Positions 21,436 through 33,689 of a stretch of DNA of 64,000 bases are shown in pieces. The first letter of the stretch is position 1; every line of letters begins with the position of its first letter. This DNA is from Onchidella celtica (Eukaryota > Mollusca > Gastropoda > Systellommatophora > Onchidiidae): assembly GCA_963931925.1 (NCBI GenBank), contig OZ007569.1, positions 17,754,045 to 17,818,044 on the forward strand, given 5' to 3'. The notes under the pieces were generated by a model, which saw only the letters and a list, made by a program, of their open reading frames with translations, was not told where the DNA came from and searched no databases. The position numbers were made by a program, and so were the translations under genes.

Positions 21436-21562
21436 TGAGAGAGAGAGAGAGAGGAGTGAGAGTGAGTGAGAGAGGGAGGGAGGGAGAGAGAGGAAAAAAG
21501 AGAGGAGAGAGAGAGGGAGGAAGAGAGAAAGAGAGAGAAAGAGAGGGAAAGAAAGACCGAGA
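21372..21562. repeat. GA microsatellite
   Basis: A nearly pure (GA)n run of about 58 bp, then interrupted GA/GGGA sequence. Confidence 0.9.
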
Positions 21563-22189
21563 GATATAATAGGGTGGGAGGAGAAGAGCATGTTATACCG
21601 TTTCATTCTATAAAATAACGTGAATGAATATAAATGAATAATTTTTGACCTACACAGGCGAGTATGGTCTTTCATCGTAGGTTGGTGCCGGGAAGGAGTC
21701 GGAAATCGTCGTCTTCCTGAATTCAGCTTTACGCGGTAGATTCAATTAATTTAACCCAAGATCAGCTTAGGCAGTGCACAATAATAACTTTACTAGCTTA
21801 TCATTATTTCATTAAATAGGTGAGATTACACCTCCGATTTACCATGATTAAACATTAATTGCGTTCACGGTGTATTCGGGAGATAATGAATGGAACAAAT
21901 GCAGAAAAGATTAAGCTCGCTTTTTGTGAATGGTAGAAGACAAATCCGGAAAACCTCGTAACATATTTGTCAGTTACTGTATTGTCTTTAGGCGCAGGTC
22001 TTTCGCAGTCCGGCTCCCCCTAGAGCTGCTGTGTTGAGGTCTTTATATTAGGAGGTTCGTTGCTCGTGGCATTTACCCCCCCCCCACCACACACACACAC
22101 TTTGTTCTTGTTTCTGTGTGTTTTATGTGTTTTTGTGGTGGGGATTAGTTTTTAGAATTTTGCCCGGGCCGCGGCCTTGCTCGGCCTGT

Positions 22190-22425
22190 TCTTCTGGACT
22201 ATTGACTGCCAAAATGTATCTTTAACGTGTGCAACGGGACCTCCGAGTTTTTCGTTTTTATTCGAGAAGTCTAGGTGCTCGATCCTACCCTACCATAGGA
22301 TCAGGGACAGGAATTTTTTTTTTCCACTGAAAAAAAATTCCAGCATGCCTGCACCTACTGGGATCGAACCCAGTACCTTCGGCATGAGAAGCGAGCACCT
22401 TGCCTCTTGGCCACCTTGTCCCTCC
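22190..22425 (-). mobile_element. tRNA-derived SINE
   Basis: On the minus strand a tRNA-like head carries box A TGGCCAAGAGG (22403-22413) and box B GGTTCGATCC (22361-22370) at tRNA-like spacing. A body containing CCGTTGCACACGTTAAAGAT follows, a core motif I have seen in molluscan SINEs. RNA polymerase III would transcribe it from the internal promoter. The acceptor stem does not pair well, so it is a SINE rather than a tRNA gene. The ends are approximate. Confidence 0.75.
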
Positions 22426-22539
22426 CCCAAGAATTGCGATGTTTATTTAGGTCTTTATATTATAAATTCCCTGTTTTATTTTGCAAGTACCGTCCATATT
22501 TCTGAGCACAGCCGGCCTAATATGGCTCTTAAGCTGTCT

Positions 22540-22660
22540 TTCCATGTGTACGGAAACGGAAACGTCAGAAACAATTTAAGTAGTGAGATAGACAGCACAC
22601 TTTTCATTGGTACGGAGAACGCCGTTTCTGTACACATGGAAACGCTCTTTCTCCTTACTA
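22540..22660. mobile_element. Foldback MITE, GTTTCC/GGAAACGG family, copy
   Basis: CTTTCCATGTGTACGGAAAC at the left and GTTTCTGTACACATGGAAAC at the right are inverted copies with a short middle holding a TAGTGAGATAGA-type core. Confidence 0.6.
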
Positions 22661-22993
22661 CCTGGTGGCAAAACATGAATAAAGAATCATTGGGGGGCAA
22701 GGACTTGTTCAACAACACGCATACATGCATTTTATGAACAGAAAAAGCCCAGCTGTTGTTGTTTTTTTAAAAATGCATTTGCTAGAGAATGCTTTCTGGT
22801 TTATAATGATTAACCTACACGCTTATTGTCATTAACAAAGCTTTGAAAAACTTAACAATAATTTGTGTGTGGTCTGTTTTTTTGTGAAAAGTGTGTGTTG
22901 GGTTTGGGTAGGGACTTGTGTGTGTGTGGGGGGGGGGGGGAATTATGACAGATAATTTGGACCCAAAGGGAGCGACTGCCCGAAATGGGTTGA
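22661..22993. mobile_element. hAT-type MITE fragment, right part
   Basis: The sequence from CATGAATAAAG through TTTTATGAAC, GAATGCTTTCTG, AAAGCTTTGAAAAACT and GTGTTGGGTTTGG follows the MITE at 2233-3010 and ends TTGAGAACCGCTA. The left end is missing or replaced. Confidence 0.65.
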
Positions 22994-25900
22994 GAACCGC
23001 TAGATTGAATCACCAGCCTTGCAATGTTGGCCTCGGAAGTCGCGATCAGTGCCAATAACAGCGTCACGCTCCTAGTGAAAGATATAATATTATTATTTTA
23101 ATATCATTAAAATCAGATTACCATACAAATAATTACCTCATTCCTGTCGATCTTTGTCACTGCGGGGGGGGGGGGGGGAGTCTGCTTCATTATCAATTAA
23201 CACAGATGTGATTGGTAACTAATTTTTACCAAAGACAAACAAGCCATTTACCTACCACAACTCGAAAACAAACGCTAAACGGGTACCGTGTAATTAGTCT
23301 CATTTGACAAGATTAATTTGCTTATGACAGCCAGGATGAAATGTATGAATGAAATAGCGGGCAATTCCTGTTTGCATGGCTTCTGAGACAGTATATTAAG
23401 CTAATAATGAGGTGTTACAAATTTTACCCTGAGGCCTTGAAGGTTGATCTGTCCCTGTATTTAAATCTTGGACGACGTGACTGACCGCCAGTCCAAAGTG
23501 AACTGTCGTTTTTGTCTTTACTTTCATTAGCGTGTGGTCACGTCAACAGAGCCTTGGATTCCTTAGCAAATTTCTTTCAAAAGATAGTTGAGCATTATTT
23601 GAATTCCGATTGAAAAGGAGATTCCAAGTATTCATTTTTTGCTTGTCACTAATCTAACTACCATTTGCAGTCTGCCTAGAGATATAGTTGTTTGATAAAA
23701 TAGAGAATTTGAAGAGACATTAGCCGCTGCACTTATAATGATATCAATTTAATGAACTCAGATAGCGCTGGGAATAATTACTGATAAAACAACTTTTTTG
23801 TGGTATCAGTCTAAGGAAGACAAGAACTTGGCGTGGGTTCTCTCCCTCTGAAGATCTCTCGTAGTCTCGTTGTCCCAAGAATTTCAAACATTTGTTAAGT
23901 CTGGCCTGGGCTTTCTTCATCTGAAGACTTCCCGTCTTCTTGTTCTCCCAAGAGCTGTTTCAAATTTCTACACATGAGTTTTTATTCTGTGCTGTGTTAC
24001 GTACTTTTGAAAAGTTGTCAAAACTGGACAGTAGCGGGGATATTCACCAGGTTATTTGTTATAGAATCGGTGGATGAACCTTGGGTTTTTTCTCAGGATA
24101 CTTTTTCTGGAACTAGCTTAATAAAGAACTGACGTGTGAATGACGTTATTTTTCCTGAAACGGCTCAAACTGTTGGACAACATGAAAGCCAGACGTTCAT
24201 CCCTCTCGCCTGGTGAGTTCAATAATCGTTTTCAGCGAGAGTTATTTTGTTGTAATTGTTTTTGTTTTATTTTCTCTAGTTAGTGGTAATAATACTTAAG
24301 CCTTTCAATACTGAAACAGCACTGACGTTAACTATTTATTGTTCCATCAGTTACACGTCTTGTTTCTTTATAGCCAGCTTTTAAATACAGATCAATAGAG
24401 GGTTTAGATTCATATTTAGCATTCAAAACAACTGAAATAAGTGGATCTCAATATAAAACTGGATTCATGAAAACCTACTTTTGACGGCGTCAGTACTCAA
24501 AGGGTTAAAATCCTGGCCACAAGAATGGATGACAAACACCGAAAGTCATATTTGACATAATTATATCCAGATTGATTACACAGAAAATTGGCGTAAAACG
24601 TGTTGTGTTCTTTCTTTGTTTTGTTTAAGTTAAAAGAAAAATTCATTGCCAAATAAACTCATGTACAAAAGGCATGATCCGTCCAGTGGGCCTTGTGAAA
24701 TAGTAATAAGGATCACGAAGCCGTGTGCGTGTCAGCTTGCGTGTGCAAAGAACAAGGAAGGTTTGTGTGTAGCCTGTGTAGATTTGCGTCGACCTTTTTG
24801 GTTTTTTCCCACCGTCTTTCACCCTTACGCCTTATCTTTTCATTGTTTGACACCTGCAGATTAAAGATAGGTTTGGGTGGAAATTTGGGTTACAGCACAC
24901 CCGGATTAAGATGAGGGATTTAGATAGCACGGAAAGTTCTAGGTTGACAAACATGCGTAAGATTTTACGGTGAAAGCTGCATGTAGCGTGTGATTTTTGT
25001 TTTTGTTTTTTGGTGACCATCAGTGGTATCTCTTCTTGTAGAACGTACGAGCAAGCGGTCGCAGTAGGACAGGGAAAGACATGCGCAGAGTGGCTCTGGA
25101 ACAAAAAAAAAATACGAGAAGGAACTGACCCGTCACTAGCTTGGGGTACAATCCAAATTACCTATCATCACATTAATTATGATTATTGAATGCGGAAGCC
25201 TTTGTTTCAGTGGCGGGATATTTTTTTTTTTTTTAACTTTTAATTTTTGTTTCTGCTTTTTATTTAAATTGCATGAATTTTATTTAAATGCATGAATTCT
25301 TGCCATTAAAAAAAAATAATTAAGAAATTAGCTGTAGGCCTACCGAATCGACTAATCCGCTTCCATCTTCATGTCTTTCCTCTTTCTTCCAACGTATGGA
25401 AAAAGTGCACTTTAGAGTGGGGGGGGGGGGGGTCACTTTTTTATTGTTTTAAAATTTGACACCCCCCCCCACACACACACACAAACAAATAAACAAACAA
25501 ACAACAAACAAATAGAACAAAACAATAAACAATGAACAAGTCGAGCACACAAAGATGGTATTGAATGCTGTTCTTTTATTTGTCATTAAAAAATAATATG
25601 TTCACAGTCATTATTTTCATTATTCCACTTTACCCACGTCCCATTGTTCTGATTATACTAAAAATTTCTCTGTTCATATGAATGGTTCAATGCATTCAAG
25701 TTCTGAATGTACCAGGATCAAACTAACAACGATACGCGAGAGAAGAAAAAAGAAAAAGGGAGAAAGACTTAAGCCAAAACATCTAACTACGAAAGAATCC
25801 ACTCTTCCCCTGAAGATCATCACCTGCCTCGCTCCATCTGAGGGGTTTCTTACCATACCCCAAATTGTACAACTTTCATTTTTATGGATTTTTGTCACAT

Positions 25901-26009
25901 TTACGTTCATGTGGACATACTTCACAGGTCGGACCTTTTCTCGTTAGATATATTTCGGCAACAGCCTTTTTCAAGGAAAACAACAGAAAAAAAAAATATC
26001 GGCCATTAT
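22994..26009. other. Non-coding, no gene recognised
   Basis: AT-rich sequence with G-runs near 23165 and 25420, a C/CA run near 25460-25500, and AT-rich homopolymers. A less AT-rich island sits at about 23440-23560. No domain or RNA is seen. Confidence 0.5.
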
Positions 26010-26166
26010 CTGTCCTGTTTTTTAGTTTGCGTTTCATTGTATCGTTTGGGTATTATTTCTTAAGCGAGGCTTTGCTACATACAACTTTTTCTTTTAGCCA
26101 TATTTTGACTTTGCCTACAGCCTTGCTGTGACCCCGCAGTTTTTCTGTGGTTTTGATAATATTTCG
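26010..26166 (-). repeat. Dispersed repeat, CCACAGAAAAACTG family
   Basis: On the minus strand it reads TTATCAAAACCACAGAAAAA, CTGCGGGGTCACAGCAAGGC, then AGTCAAAATATGGCTAAAAG and AGCAAAGCCTCGCTTAAGAA. Here both modules lie in the same orientation, unlike the copy at 2748. Confidence 0.65.
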
Positions 26167-26799
26167 TCAATCCCATAGTCTATAACCCCATATCTCACAT
26201 TGAAACCGAGACGAAACATCTTGACAGCTCACACCTGCCTTACATTTAAAAATGATGTTAGAAGTACGTACGTCCCCCCAATTTTTTTTTGCGCTAGGCC
26301 TACGTATTTTAAAGCCTTTTGTGCCTCCAGAGCTAGAGAGCTCCTCCCGAAATACTCCTAACAACAGCCTTAATTAATTATTCTTTAAGGTTTTCTTTCT
26401 GTTTTCCTCCTGTTTTTTTGTTTGAAAGAGAAAGAGTGGGGAGGGGGGGGGGGCAGGGTTAGCCATTCGATAAGATTTAGGGTTGTGGATTAGTTCGGGG
26501 TTAGGGGTAGGGACTATACATGCTGGCCCCTGTCGCAAAACACTTGGGGACCGTACACACTTATTTTATAAAAACAGTCTACATTTTAATCATGGACGAA
26601 GGAAAAACAAAGATGTATCTAACACGCAAACAATTATTTATTGTTTACGGTTAAAACCTCACAAATCACGAAAATTATGACAGAGGATCAAGCGTTGTGA
26701 AAATTCCATTTAAACACACACACACACACACACACACACACTCAAACACACACGAATACAGAGAAAACAAACAAACAAAAATCTTGTGCACAAACCCAC

Positions 26800-26838
26800 T
26801 GACGTCATGCACACACAAAACAACAACAGCTGACGTCA
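26800..26838. promoter_or_regulatory. Twin CRE palindromes TGACGTCA
   Basis: Two perfect TGACGTCA sites (26800-26807 and 26831-26838), 31 bp apart. Both sit in related units that continue (T/C)GCACACACAAAAC, so the second arose by a local duplication. TGACGTCA is the full CREB/ATF site. They lie about 1.6 kb upstream of the candidate Otx promoter. Confidence 0.35.
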
Positions 26839-27089
26839 CGCACACACAAAACACATCAAACTAACCCAAACATAAACAAGGAGCAGAAGAAAGAGACTGG
26901 GATATCTGAGCTACAACCAATATCATGGTGAACTTTATAATCGGATTGTATCTCCAGTTCGCACTTATTGATGGGATGTGATTCCTTCTATCTGATTTCC
27001 TGAGCACATTACTGTGAAAGTTGGCGGTTGATTTTTACTTTTTTCTCTGTCTTGTCTTCTTCTTCTTATTTTCCCGCCCCCTTCTCTTT

Positions 27090-27270
27090 CGGCCTCCGCC
27101 CACTCACTCTCTCACTCACTCTATATCTCTCTCTCATTCACTCTCTCCCCCACTCTCTCACTCACTCTATCTCTCACTCACTTTCTCACTCACTCTCTCA
27201 CTCACCCTTTCACTCACACACACACACACACTCTCTCTCTCATTCTCTCTGTGTCTCTCTCTCTTTTTTA
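27090..27270. repeat. CTCACT/CTCT microsatellite
   Basis: Interrupted CTCACTCACT and CTCT units with a short CA run. Ser/Leu/His frames are artefacts. Confidence 0.85.
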
Positions 27271-27573
27271 AAGACAGATCAGACACACGTACACAGTCTG
27301 TAAAAAACAGAGCAAAATACGGTTGATTTCTGAACCGGGGAGTCGAAAAAGAAATTCAAATATTAGCGATCGTTAACATTTGAAACAAAACAAAACGAAA
27401 AACGCCAAGTACCAGATGGCAGAATCTTCTGGTACATTGATTGATCTGAACCGTAGATATTAAAAGTTATTGATACATAGATCTATATTGATATATTTAT
27501 GTTTGTCAAGCATGTTGAAACAAGATGTTTTCATAATTTCTCCTTCATTTCGTGGAAATAGATTCAACGAAAC

Positions 27574-27695
27574 ATAGAAACCATAGAAAAACCGTGGGGT
27601 CGCAGCATTTGCTTGAAGTAATGTCAAACTAATTGTCGCGGGACTTTGCGACATACGACTCTTTCTTTTTGCCATATTTTGACTAACTTTTAACA
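27574..27695 (+). repeat. Dispersed repeat, CCACAGAAAAACTG family
   Basis: CCATAGAAAAACCGTGGGGT, CGCAGCA, then GGGACTTTGCGACATACGAC and TTTTTGCCATATTTTGACTA: a diverged copy with its modules arranged as at 2748. Confidence 0.55.
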
Positions 27696-28399
27696 CCTCT
27701 ATATGGTCAGATATACCGGTATGCAAGAATAATGTCATAGGGACTCCTGTAGATAGACAAAAAAAATAAAAATAAAATCTGATATTTAGCTATTTACAGG
27801 AGGGCGTTAATGATAACATAGCTATGTAGTTAGTCTGTCTGTGTCGGCCGGTGTTTGGCGTGGCTGCAGAGACGAGAGTTGACTGTGCACGTTAATCGTA
27901 AGAATGAAACACAAATCCAGGCCTCTTAAGATTAAGGTGTGTTTTTTACATTCCCTCTCAAGACAGTCTTCATCCACATAAAGAATGGCATGTAAGGTGT
28001 AAGATTAAAACAAGATTTTGAACATGGAAGTATGTGTAATCCTTTCTCTCAAGTACCTCGTATCTGTGTTGGTGTTGGTACAGACATGAGTAGGGTCGGG
28101 AATTCAAAAAAAAAATTTTTTTTCTCTTCAGTAGCCTATCTCGGTTTTCTGTGCGGGAAACAGCGAAGAGCATTCTGTTGTGTGTTATGTTTAGTGTCTA
28201 TATAGCCTATTTATTTTCAAAGGCGTGAGGGTCTTTTACATTGTAATCCCAGCTTTGAACCACTTAGAATTTTTTCTGGACGTCTTTGCAAACATTAGAT
28301 TCAGACAGCCTGAGTTCCGTAGACCCGTACACTGCGAATTCTCACGTGGCCGAAAATTACTACAGCAGAGGCGAGAAAGAATGTTCGTAAACACAACTT

Positions 28400-28560
28400 G
28401 CCGAGAGGACGCGTGCTGGTATGGGAAAAGTGGGCGGAGCTAGATAATCCCCGCTCCAGTCGCGACATCTCTGCTTGGCGGGTGCGGGGCGTGGCTTAGC
28501 AATCCTATTGGTCGCGGCGCAGTAACGACGTAGTTAGAGAGGCTTCACTTCATTACACCT
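28400..28560 (+). promoter_or_regulatory. Candidate proximal promoter of Otx
   Basis: A short GC- and CpG-richer island in AT-rich DNA. It holds GTGGGCGGAGC and GGGGCGTGGC (GC-box/Sp-KLF types), CTATTGGTCG (inverted CCAAT) and a TAATCC at 28445-28450. I see no TATA box. It lies 0.75-0.9 kb before the candidate first ATG. The motifs are visible; promoter activity is inference. Confidence 0.4.
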
Positions 28561-29300
28561 CATTTTAGTGGCTAAAGACCGTTGTCGCGAGGTCATGCGT
28601 GTATTTGATCCGGCTTAGGAAGGACTTAGTGAAAAGCTGTGCCTTTCGTTTTCACCATTACTTCATCATCATCCTCTTGGTCACAAAACGACATCATTTA
28701 GAGAAAGTATCGACTACGACCGCAGCCCACCCCAGCTCCGTGGCTAATGCAGCGGAACTGGTGAATATATGTGTGGATTGGCAGCGTCCACTGGCTGGCC
28801 TTTTTTTCCCTATCAACCCGAGGAGCCATCCCTCTACCGTGGGGCCACAGCGAGACAGGATTATAAAATTCGTAGCGGCCAACCCTGTTCGGAAACTACT
28901 TTAGATTACGCGGCATCCAGCAGATCGGATGAAGGACAGATTTCCCTTTGGTGGGCCTAATACACAGGCGACTTTTCATGCGCTGATTAATTCTGCCATT
29001 TGTTCGTATTAATAAGAACAAAAGACAAACAGATTAGCACAGGCCGCAGTTAATACCCGGTGTATATTGATACGCTACCTGTGATCAGGGGACTTTGCTT
29101 GGACTTGTGTGTATGTAGTAAATTCTCCAGCAGTGCTTCTCTCTGACCCGTTTTTTCTTACGTGATCCTGTGATTAAAATTCCGATACACTGGACTGTAA
29201 TAATCTGAAACAACAACGACAAGAACAGCAGCAACAACAACAACAACAACAACGACAAATCAATCGGTTCAGCAACAGAAACATTCGTCCAAATTCCTTA
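28561..29300 (+). other. Candidate 5' leader of Otx
   Basis: Between the candidate promoter and the ATG at 29301. It has several upstream ATGs, such as a 7-codon frame at 28595-28618. Just before the ATG, from 29178, runs a stop-free stretch in frame with exon 1 that contains a CAA (Gln) tract (about 29211-29252) but no in-frame ATG. If an unseen upstream exon spliced into it, this stretch could be coding. Confidence 0.35.
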
Positions 29301-29364
29301 ATGACGAAATTCTACGGTTGCACTACCTGTGGAGAGAGCCAGGCCAATTGTGTGTGCAAAATCT
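29301..29364 (+). CDS. Otx: Otx exon 1, tentative (aa 1-21)
   Basis: ATG at 29301 opens MTKFYGC and the exon ends at the strong donor ATCT|GTAAGT. It leaves a phase-1 T that joins AC of exon 2 to make Tyr22. The peptide has four Cys in a C-x2-C-x6-C-x-C array (C7, C10, C17, C19), which I do not know from Otx proteins; a metal-binding role would be a guess. The start context (T at -3) is weak. The phase fit and strong donor support the call, but no conservation can be checked here, and another first exon in the 12-kb intron is possible. Confidence 0.45.
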
Positions 29365-29520
29365 GTAAGTTGAATACGATACCATTTTAAAATTATGTTG
29401 GTTTTTTTTTTTTTAATCAAAAACTATTTTAAACTGTTTCAAAACCAACTGTTGGATTAACGTTGCAACAGTGAAATATTTGACGTACATAAAGGGCAGG
29501 CTAAAGAAACAAAATTGGCG

Positions 29521-29580
29521 AAATATTATAAAAACCACAGAAAAACTGTGAGTCGCAGCAAAGCTTAAAGCAAAGACAAA
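29521..29580 (+). repeat. Dispersed repeat, CCACAGAAAAACTG family, first module
   Basis: AATATTATAAAAACCACAGA, then AAACTGTGAGTCGCAGCAAA: only the first (end) module is present. Confidence 0.55.
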
Positions 29581-29837
29581 AATACAGTGTAGACGTTTTA
29601 ATGTTAAAGACTACAAAATTGTTCGGGCAATGCCAATGACCTACGGTAGTCTACAGCGTGAGTTCTGTGTTTACGCTGCAGTGACAGGTTTATTCCAAAA
29701 CAAATCAAAGCCATTGATTTTTGCCAATAAGTCAACATTTGTTTGAGGTGCAGCTGTGTGAGTGAAGTTGAATATATTAAAGCTATGCTAATCATTATAA
29801 CTTATTTCCATAATCTCAGACTATGTGTATGGGTTCA

Positions 29838-29850
29838 AAGTGAGAGAGAG

Positions 29851-29897
<47 letters not shown>

Positions 29898-29901
29898 GAG
29901 G

Positions 29902-29945
<44 letters not shown>
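29838..29945. repeat. GA microsatellite with G run
   Basis: (GA)n with GAAA and GGGA interruptions, ending in a run of G. Confidence 0.9.
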
Positions 29946-32900
29946 CACTGACCCAGAGAAAAAGTAAAATATCACACAAGTACCGATGTTGATATTTATA
30001 ACAGACCTTTATCAAGTAGTGATAAAACGCTTACTGATCCTATCACCATGTAAAGCTTATTGACATGTAAGCATAGCAAATTCCAACCTTCACATATCAC
30101 AAGGGAATTAGTTGTAATGGATGATCTCAAGTATAGCAGTGTTTTTCTGTACCAGAACCGAAACTATTTTTGCAGCGTTGATTTCTCAATAAAACATTGG
30201 CGACAAAAGCTCGCAGAAAGCACATTTATGCACAAATTAATGTATCCTTGCGATCATCATCATCATCATCATCTTCATGACCATGATTATCATCAACAGG
30301 GTAATCAACAATACCAACTACAGCTACTACTGAAGAGGAAGAAAAAACATGGAGAACTATTGATCTGAATGATTAATTTATTTCTTTACACTTTGAATTA
30401 TCTACCAAAAAAAAAGAGGGGGGGAGGGGGGAGGGGGGGTTGTCATTATGGGGACAGTACAGTAAAAATTCTGAGAATCTTAACCTGATATTTAAGTGTA
30501 TTTAAAAAAAAAAAAAGATCTGTTTCAAAGCAGTACATACAAAAAACAAAATGAAAATCCACTGCAAAACAGTCTTCATTTTCTTATCACATTATTTTGT
30601 GTAAACATTTTATTTTTACATGGTAACACACAGAACTGTCAGTCAAACTACACACCTAATCTCAGGCTTACAATCTGCGCTGTTATTCACACATATCAAA
30701 TTGTAAACACGGTTCTCAGTTAGATCTATTTCTCTCGTTTCTCTTGCGACAAACGCAGAAGCATGCAGTATCTTCTATTTCTCTGTCTCTCTTTCTGTCT
30801 CTCCCATACTTAACACTGATTCAAAATCATGTTTAACCCTTTGACTACTGACGTTGTGACAGCTAAATTTTCTCAAATCCTGTTTATAATGAAGATCCGC
30901 TTATTTCAAGTATACTTTACATGGTAAATAATTATGAATTTAAATCAGGACATTTATTTGTGTTTACGAGCTGGTTATGGAGAACGTAAATCTAGTGTAA
31001 TTGGTAGGGCACTAAAGAGTTAACAGCAAGATAATTTCAGTGTTGAAAAGGTTAAATACCATACCATTTAATCTACCAAATCTGTCATGTGCGTTGACTT
31101 TAACGCGAGCTTACCTTTTGATTTCCCAAATTTGTTTTTCTATTTTAAAAATCTTTCCATCTTTAAATTCTTGCTATGTACAGATGTATGTAATTAACTC
31201 AGCGTTATATGACATAAAAAGGGAGGTATTCTTTTTATATTTGTATCTGAATAAAATGTGCCAGTCAGTGCTGGGAAAGTGAATGCAAATGGGCGAAATT
31301 AGCTATTGAGTCAGATCGTTGAATTCAACGCTACATTACTGCAGTCTGTTGAACCGGGAGAAACCTAGACATTTGCTATGTATAAGCTGATGTGATTTTT
31401 TTTTCCTGCTAACCAAGCGATAGAGTGGTAAATCTATTTTTAAATTTTCATGTTGTTTGTCTGCCTACGTAATTGAAGCTGACAGTAATTTAGAGGCGCC
31501 TGACTTGACAAGACATCACGGCCGATACGCTCCGCTGATACGCCCCTGTTAAAGAATTGTAATCAGCCATGATGATGATGTCGTGATGCGGTACCGATAC
31601 GGGCCCCTTTCAAAAAGTGAGAATCAATTTGAATAGAACTGTCTTCTATCTATAGATCTTAGAGTGAAATGCAAACATCTTTTTCAAACGTAGCCTCACT
31701 GAGGACCTGCAATTTCACCTGATAATGGTTCACTTATTTTCTGTTTCGTATCAGATGTAAGCGTAATTATCACTGAATATGTGGTTGAAAAATTAATGAA
31801 AGTTAAAAAAGAAATGTGATTATTGCAATAATGAAGTCACGTCTACTAATCAGATAAGCTTTTTGGGGTCAGCACGATAGAAATGGGAGTCGTCTTTCAC
31901 TATGAGAGTCGAAAAAACAACAATCACTCATAATCACATCTAGATCTAATTATAAATTATAAATTGATGTTGTTTTATTTGGTTCGTCGAATCGGAATGA
32001 AGTTTTGTTTTCTCTATAAATTCCTCTTTACCATAAATGTTTTTAGTTGTTTTTTTTTTTTAAATTATACCCAGACACTTCCCTTTTCTGCAGATATTTC
32101 TTGGAAAGTTATGGGCGTATACCCTGACAATAAATTTACAAAGCCAGGGTGAAGGAAACGATTCTATTTTTCTAATTTCGAAAAAACATTTGAGCATTAT
32201 TTTGGCTCAAGCCTTGGAATATATTTGTATAATGTTGGGTGTCTTTTTCGTTCACATTTCAAAATTTTATTCTGTTTTATGCGATTTGGTCATTTCAAAT
32301 TATTAATTAGTTTATGATTGATTGTGTTAGCCAAGACATAAGAAATTTCATAATTCTTTTCATAATTAATATTGCGAACTTTAGATTCAGTTTTCATTGG
32401 CCGAAATTGCTGAATCTTGAATGAAAGGCTGATTTAACTTGGTTAAAAGAACGCAAAAGTGTTAAACACTTTGAATGGAAAATTGTTTGGTTGAGAAATT
32501 TGAAAGTTTTTCACTATAAAACATTTGGGTAAACCAGGTGGTGTGTTTCAAAAATGAAACCTTCGAAAGTGCAAAAAACATGAGGTCACAGTAATCAGTC
32601 GGTCTTTCAAAACAAAGGGTGCTTTTTCAAATTCACCACTGCCCATGCACCACTCAGTAAGCCATCTAACCAGTATGCGAATCTGTCAGCTTGTGACAAT
32701 TTCAAAATAAATTATGAAAGACCAAGAAAAAAAAGAAAAAAGCTGGTAAGTCTCTTTTAAATGAGAATATAAAATGTTCATTGTTAATCTACCCCTAGCC
32801 ACAAGAAATAAAAATGATAATTACAATTTAATATCAACAGCCTGCAGAGAAAAGTAACACAACAAATTTAAGCATTTTATATCATGTATAAATATTATTA

Positions 32901-33184
32901 CTATTAGTACAATCATATAGATTAGTTCATCATAGCACTATGAAATTGTACAAATAACAACAGTACATTGTATTGATATTTGATGTAGAATTAATGGTGG
33001 TTAGTGATTTTGGCGTAATGAAAGGTTTTAAGGTGTCGGATTGTCCCTAGCTTTCTTGTGTTGAAGTGCCACTGTTATTCTCTGTGTATTTTTGTAAAAC
33101 TATCAACTTGGGTGGCGTTTAGTTCGTTCTGCTTCCCAGTGTTTATTTCCAGTTGTATCCAAACTGGCAGACCCTTTAGATTGA

Positions 33185-33415
33185 TGGATAGATAGACGGA
33201 TGGATGGATGGATAGCTGGATGGATGGATGGATGGATGATGGGTGGATGGATGGATGGATGGATGGATGGATGGATGGATGGGTGGATGGATGGATAGAT
33301 GGACGGATGGATAGACAGTTAGTTAGAGGATGGGGTGGGGCGGATAGATAGGTAGGTGGGTAGGTGTGTAGATATGTAGCTAGGTAGGTGTGTAGATATA
33401 TCGATCGATCTCGGA
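33185..33415. repeat. GGAT/GGTA tetranucleotide repeats
   Basis: About 120 bp of (GGAT)n with ATAG and GGGT variants, followed by GTAGGTGG/TAGATA-type sequence. Confidence 0.9.
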
Positions 33416-33689
33416 CAAGGCAGTATACAGGCAATTGGACGACTACTGTTACAACCCAACTTACGGAATTTGTGTTCAAAATCTGAAAACGCACGTCGAT
33501 CTCCGGTTATAAATAAAACGAACAAGAGTATCAATTTGATCTCCACCTGTTGCAGGTCATAAATTATCGGTCCAATCTTTCTGTGCCTGAATTCAAGGGG
33601 GTGTGTGTTACTTCTGGTTTCTAAGTATGTAATTTTCAATAGTAATCTTCAACTAATGAACGTGGAGTGGTGAAAGACAATGAACAGTT

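Larger units (their letters stand above)
19866..22170. other. Non-coding, no gene recognised
   Basis: Contains CT/T-rich stretches (about 19995-20070), an ATC/ACA microsatellite (20815-21025) and a GA microsatellite (21372-21562). No protein-like frame or RNA is seen. Confidence 0.5.
26167..28399. other. Non-coding upstream flank of Otx
   Basis: No gene is recognised. Contents: a CA microsatellite (26716-26745), twin CRE palindromes (26800-26838), a CTCT/CTCA microsatellite (about 27090-27270) and a repeat copy at 27574-27695. Confidence 0.45.

Noticed and set aside
22350-22425. A tRNA gene on the minus strand
   Set aside because: Boxes A and B are present, but the acceptor stem does not pair and a SINE body follows, so it is a SINE head.
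28599-28904. A 101-codon frame upstream of Otx as a gene
   Set aside because: It begins at GTG rather than ATG, has no domain and lies in the likely 5' leader.
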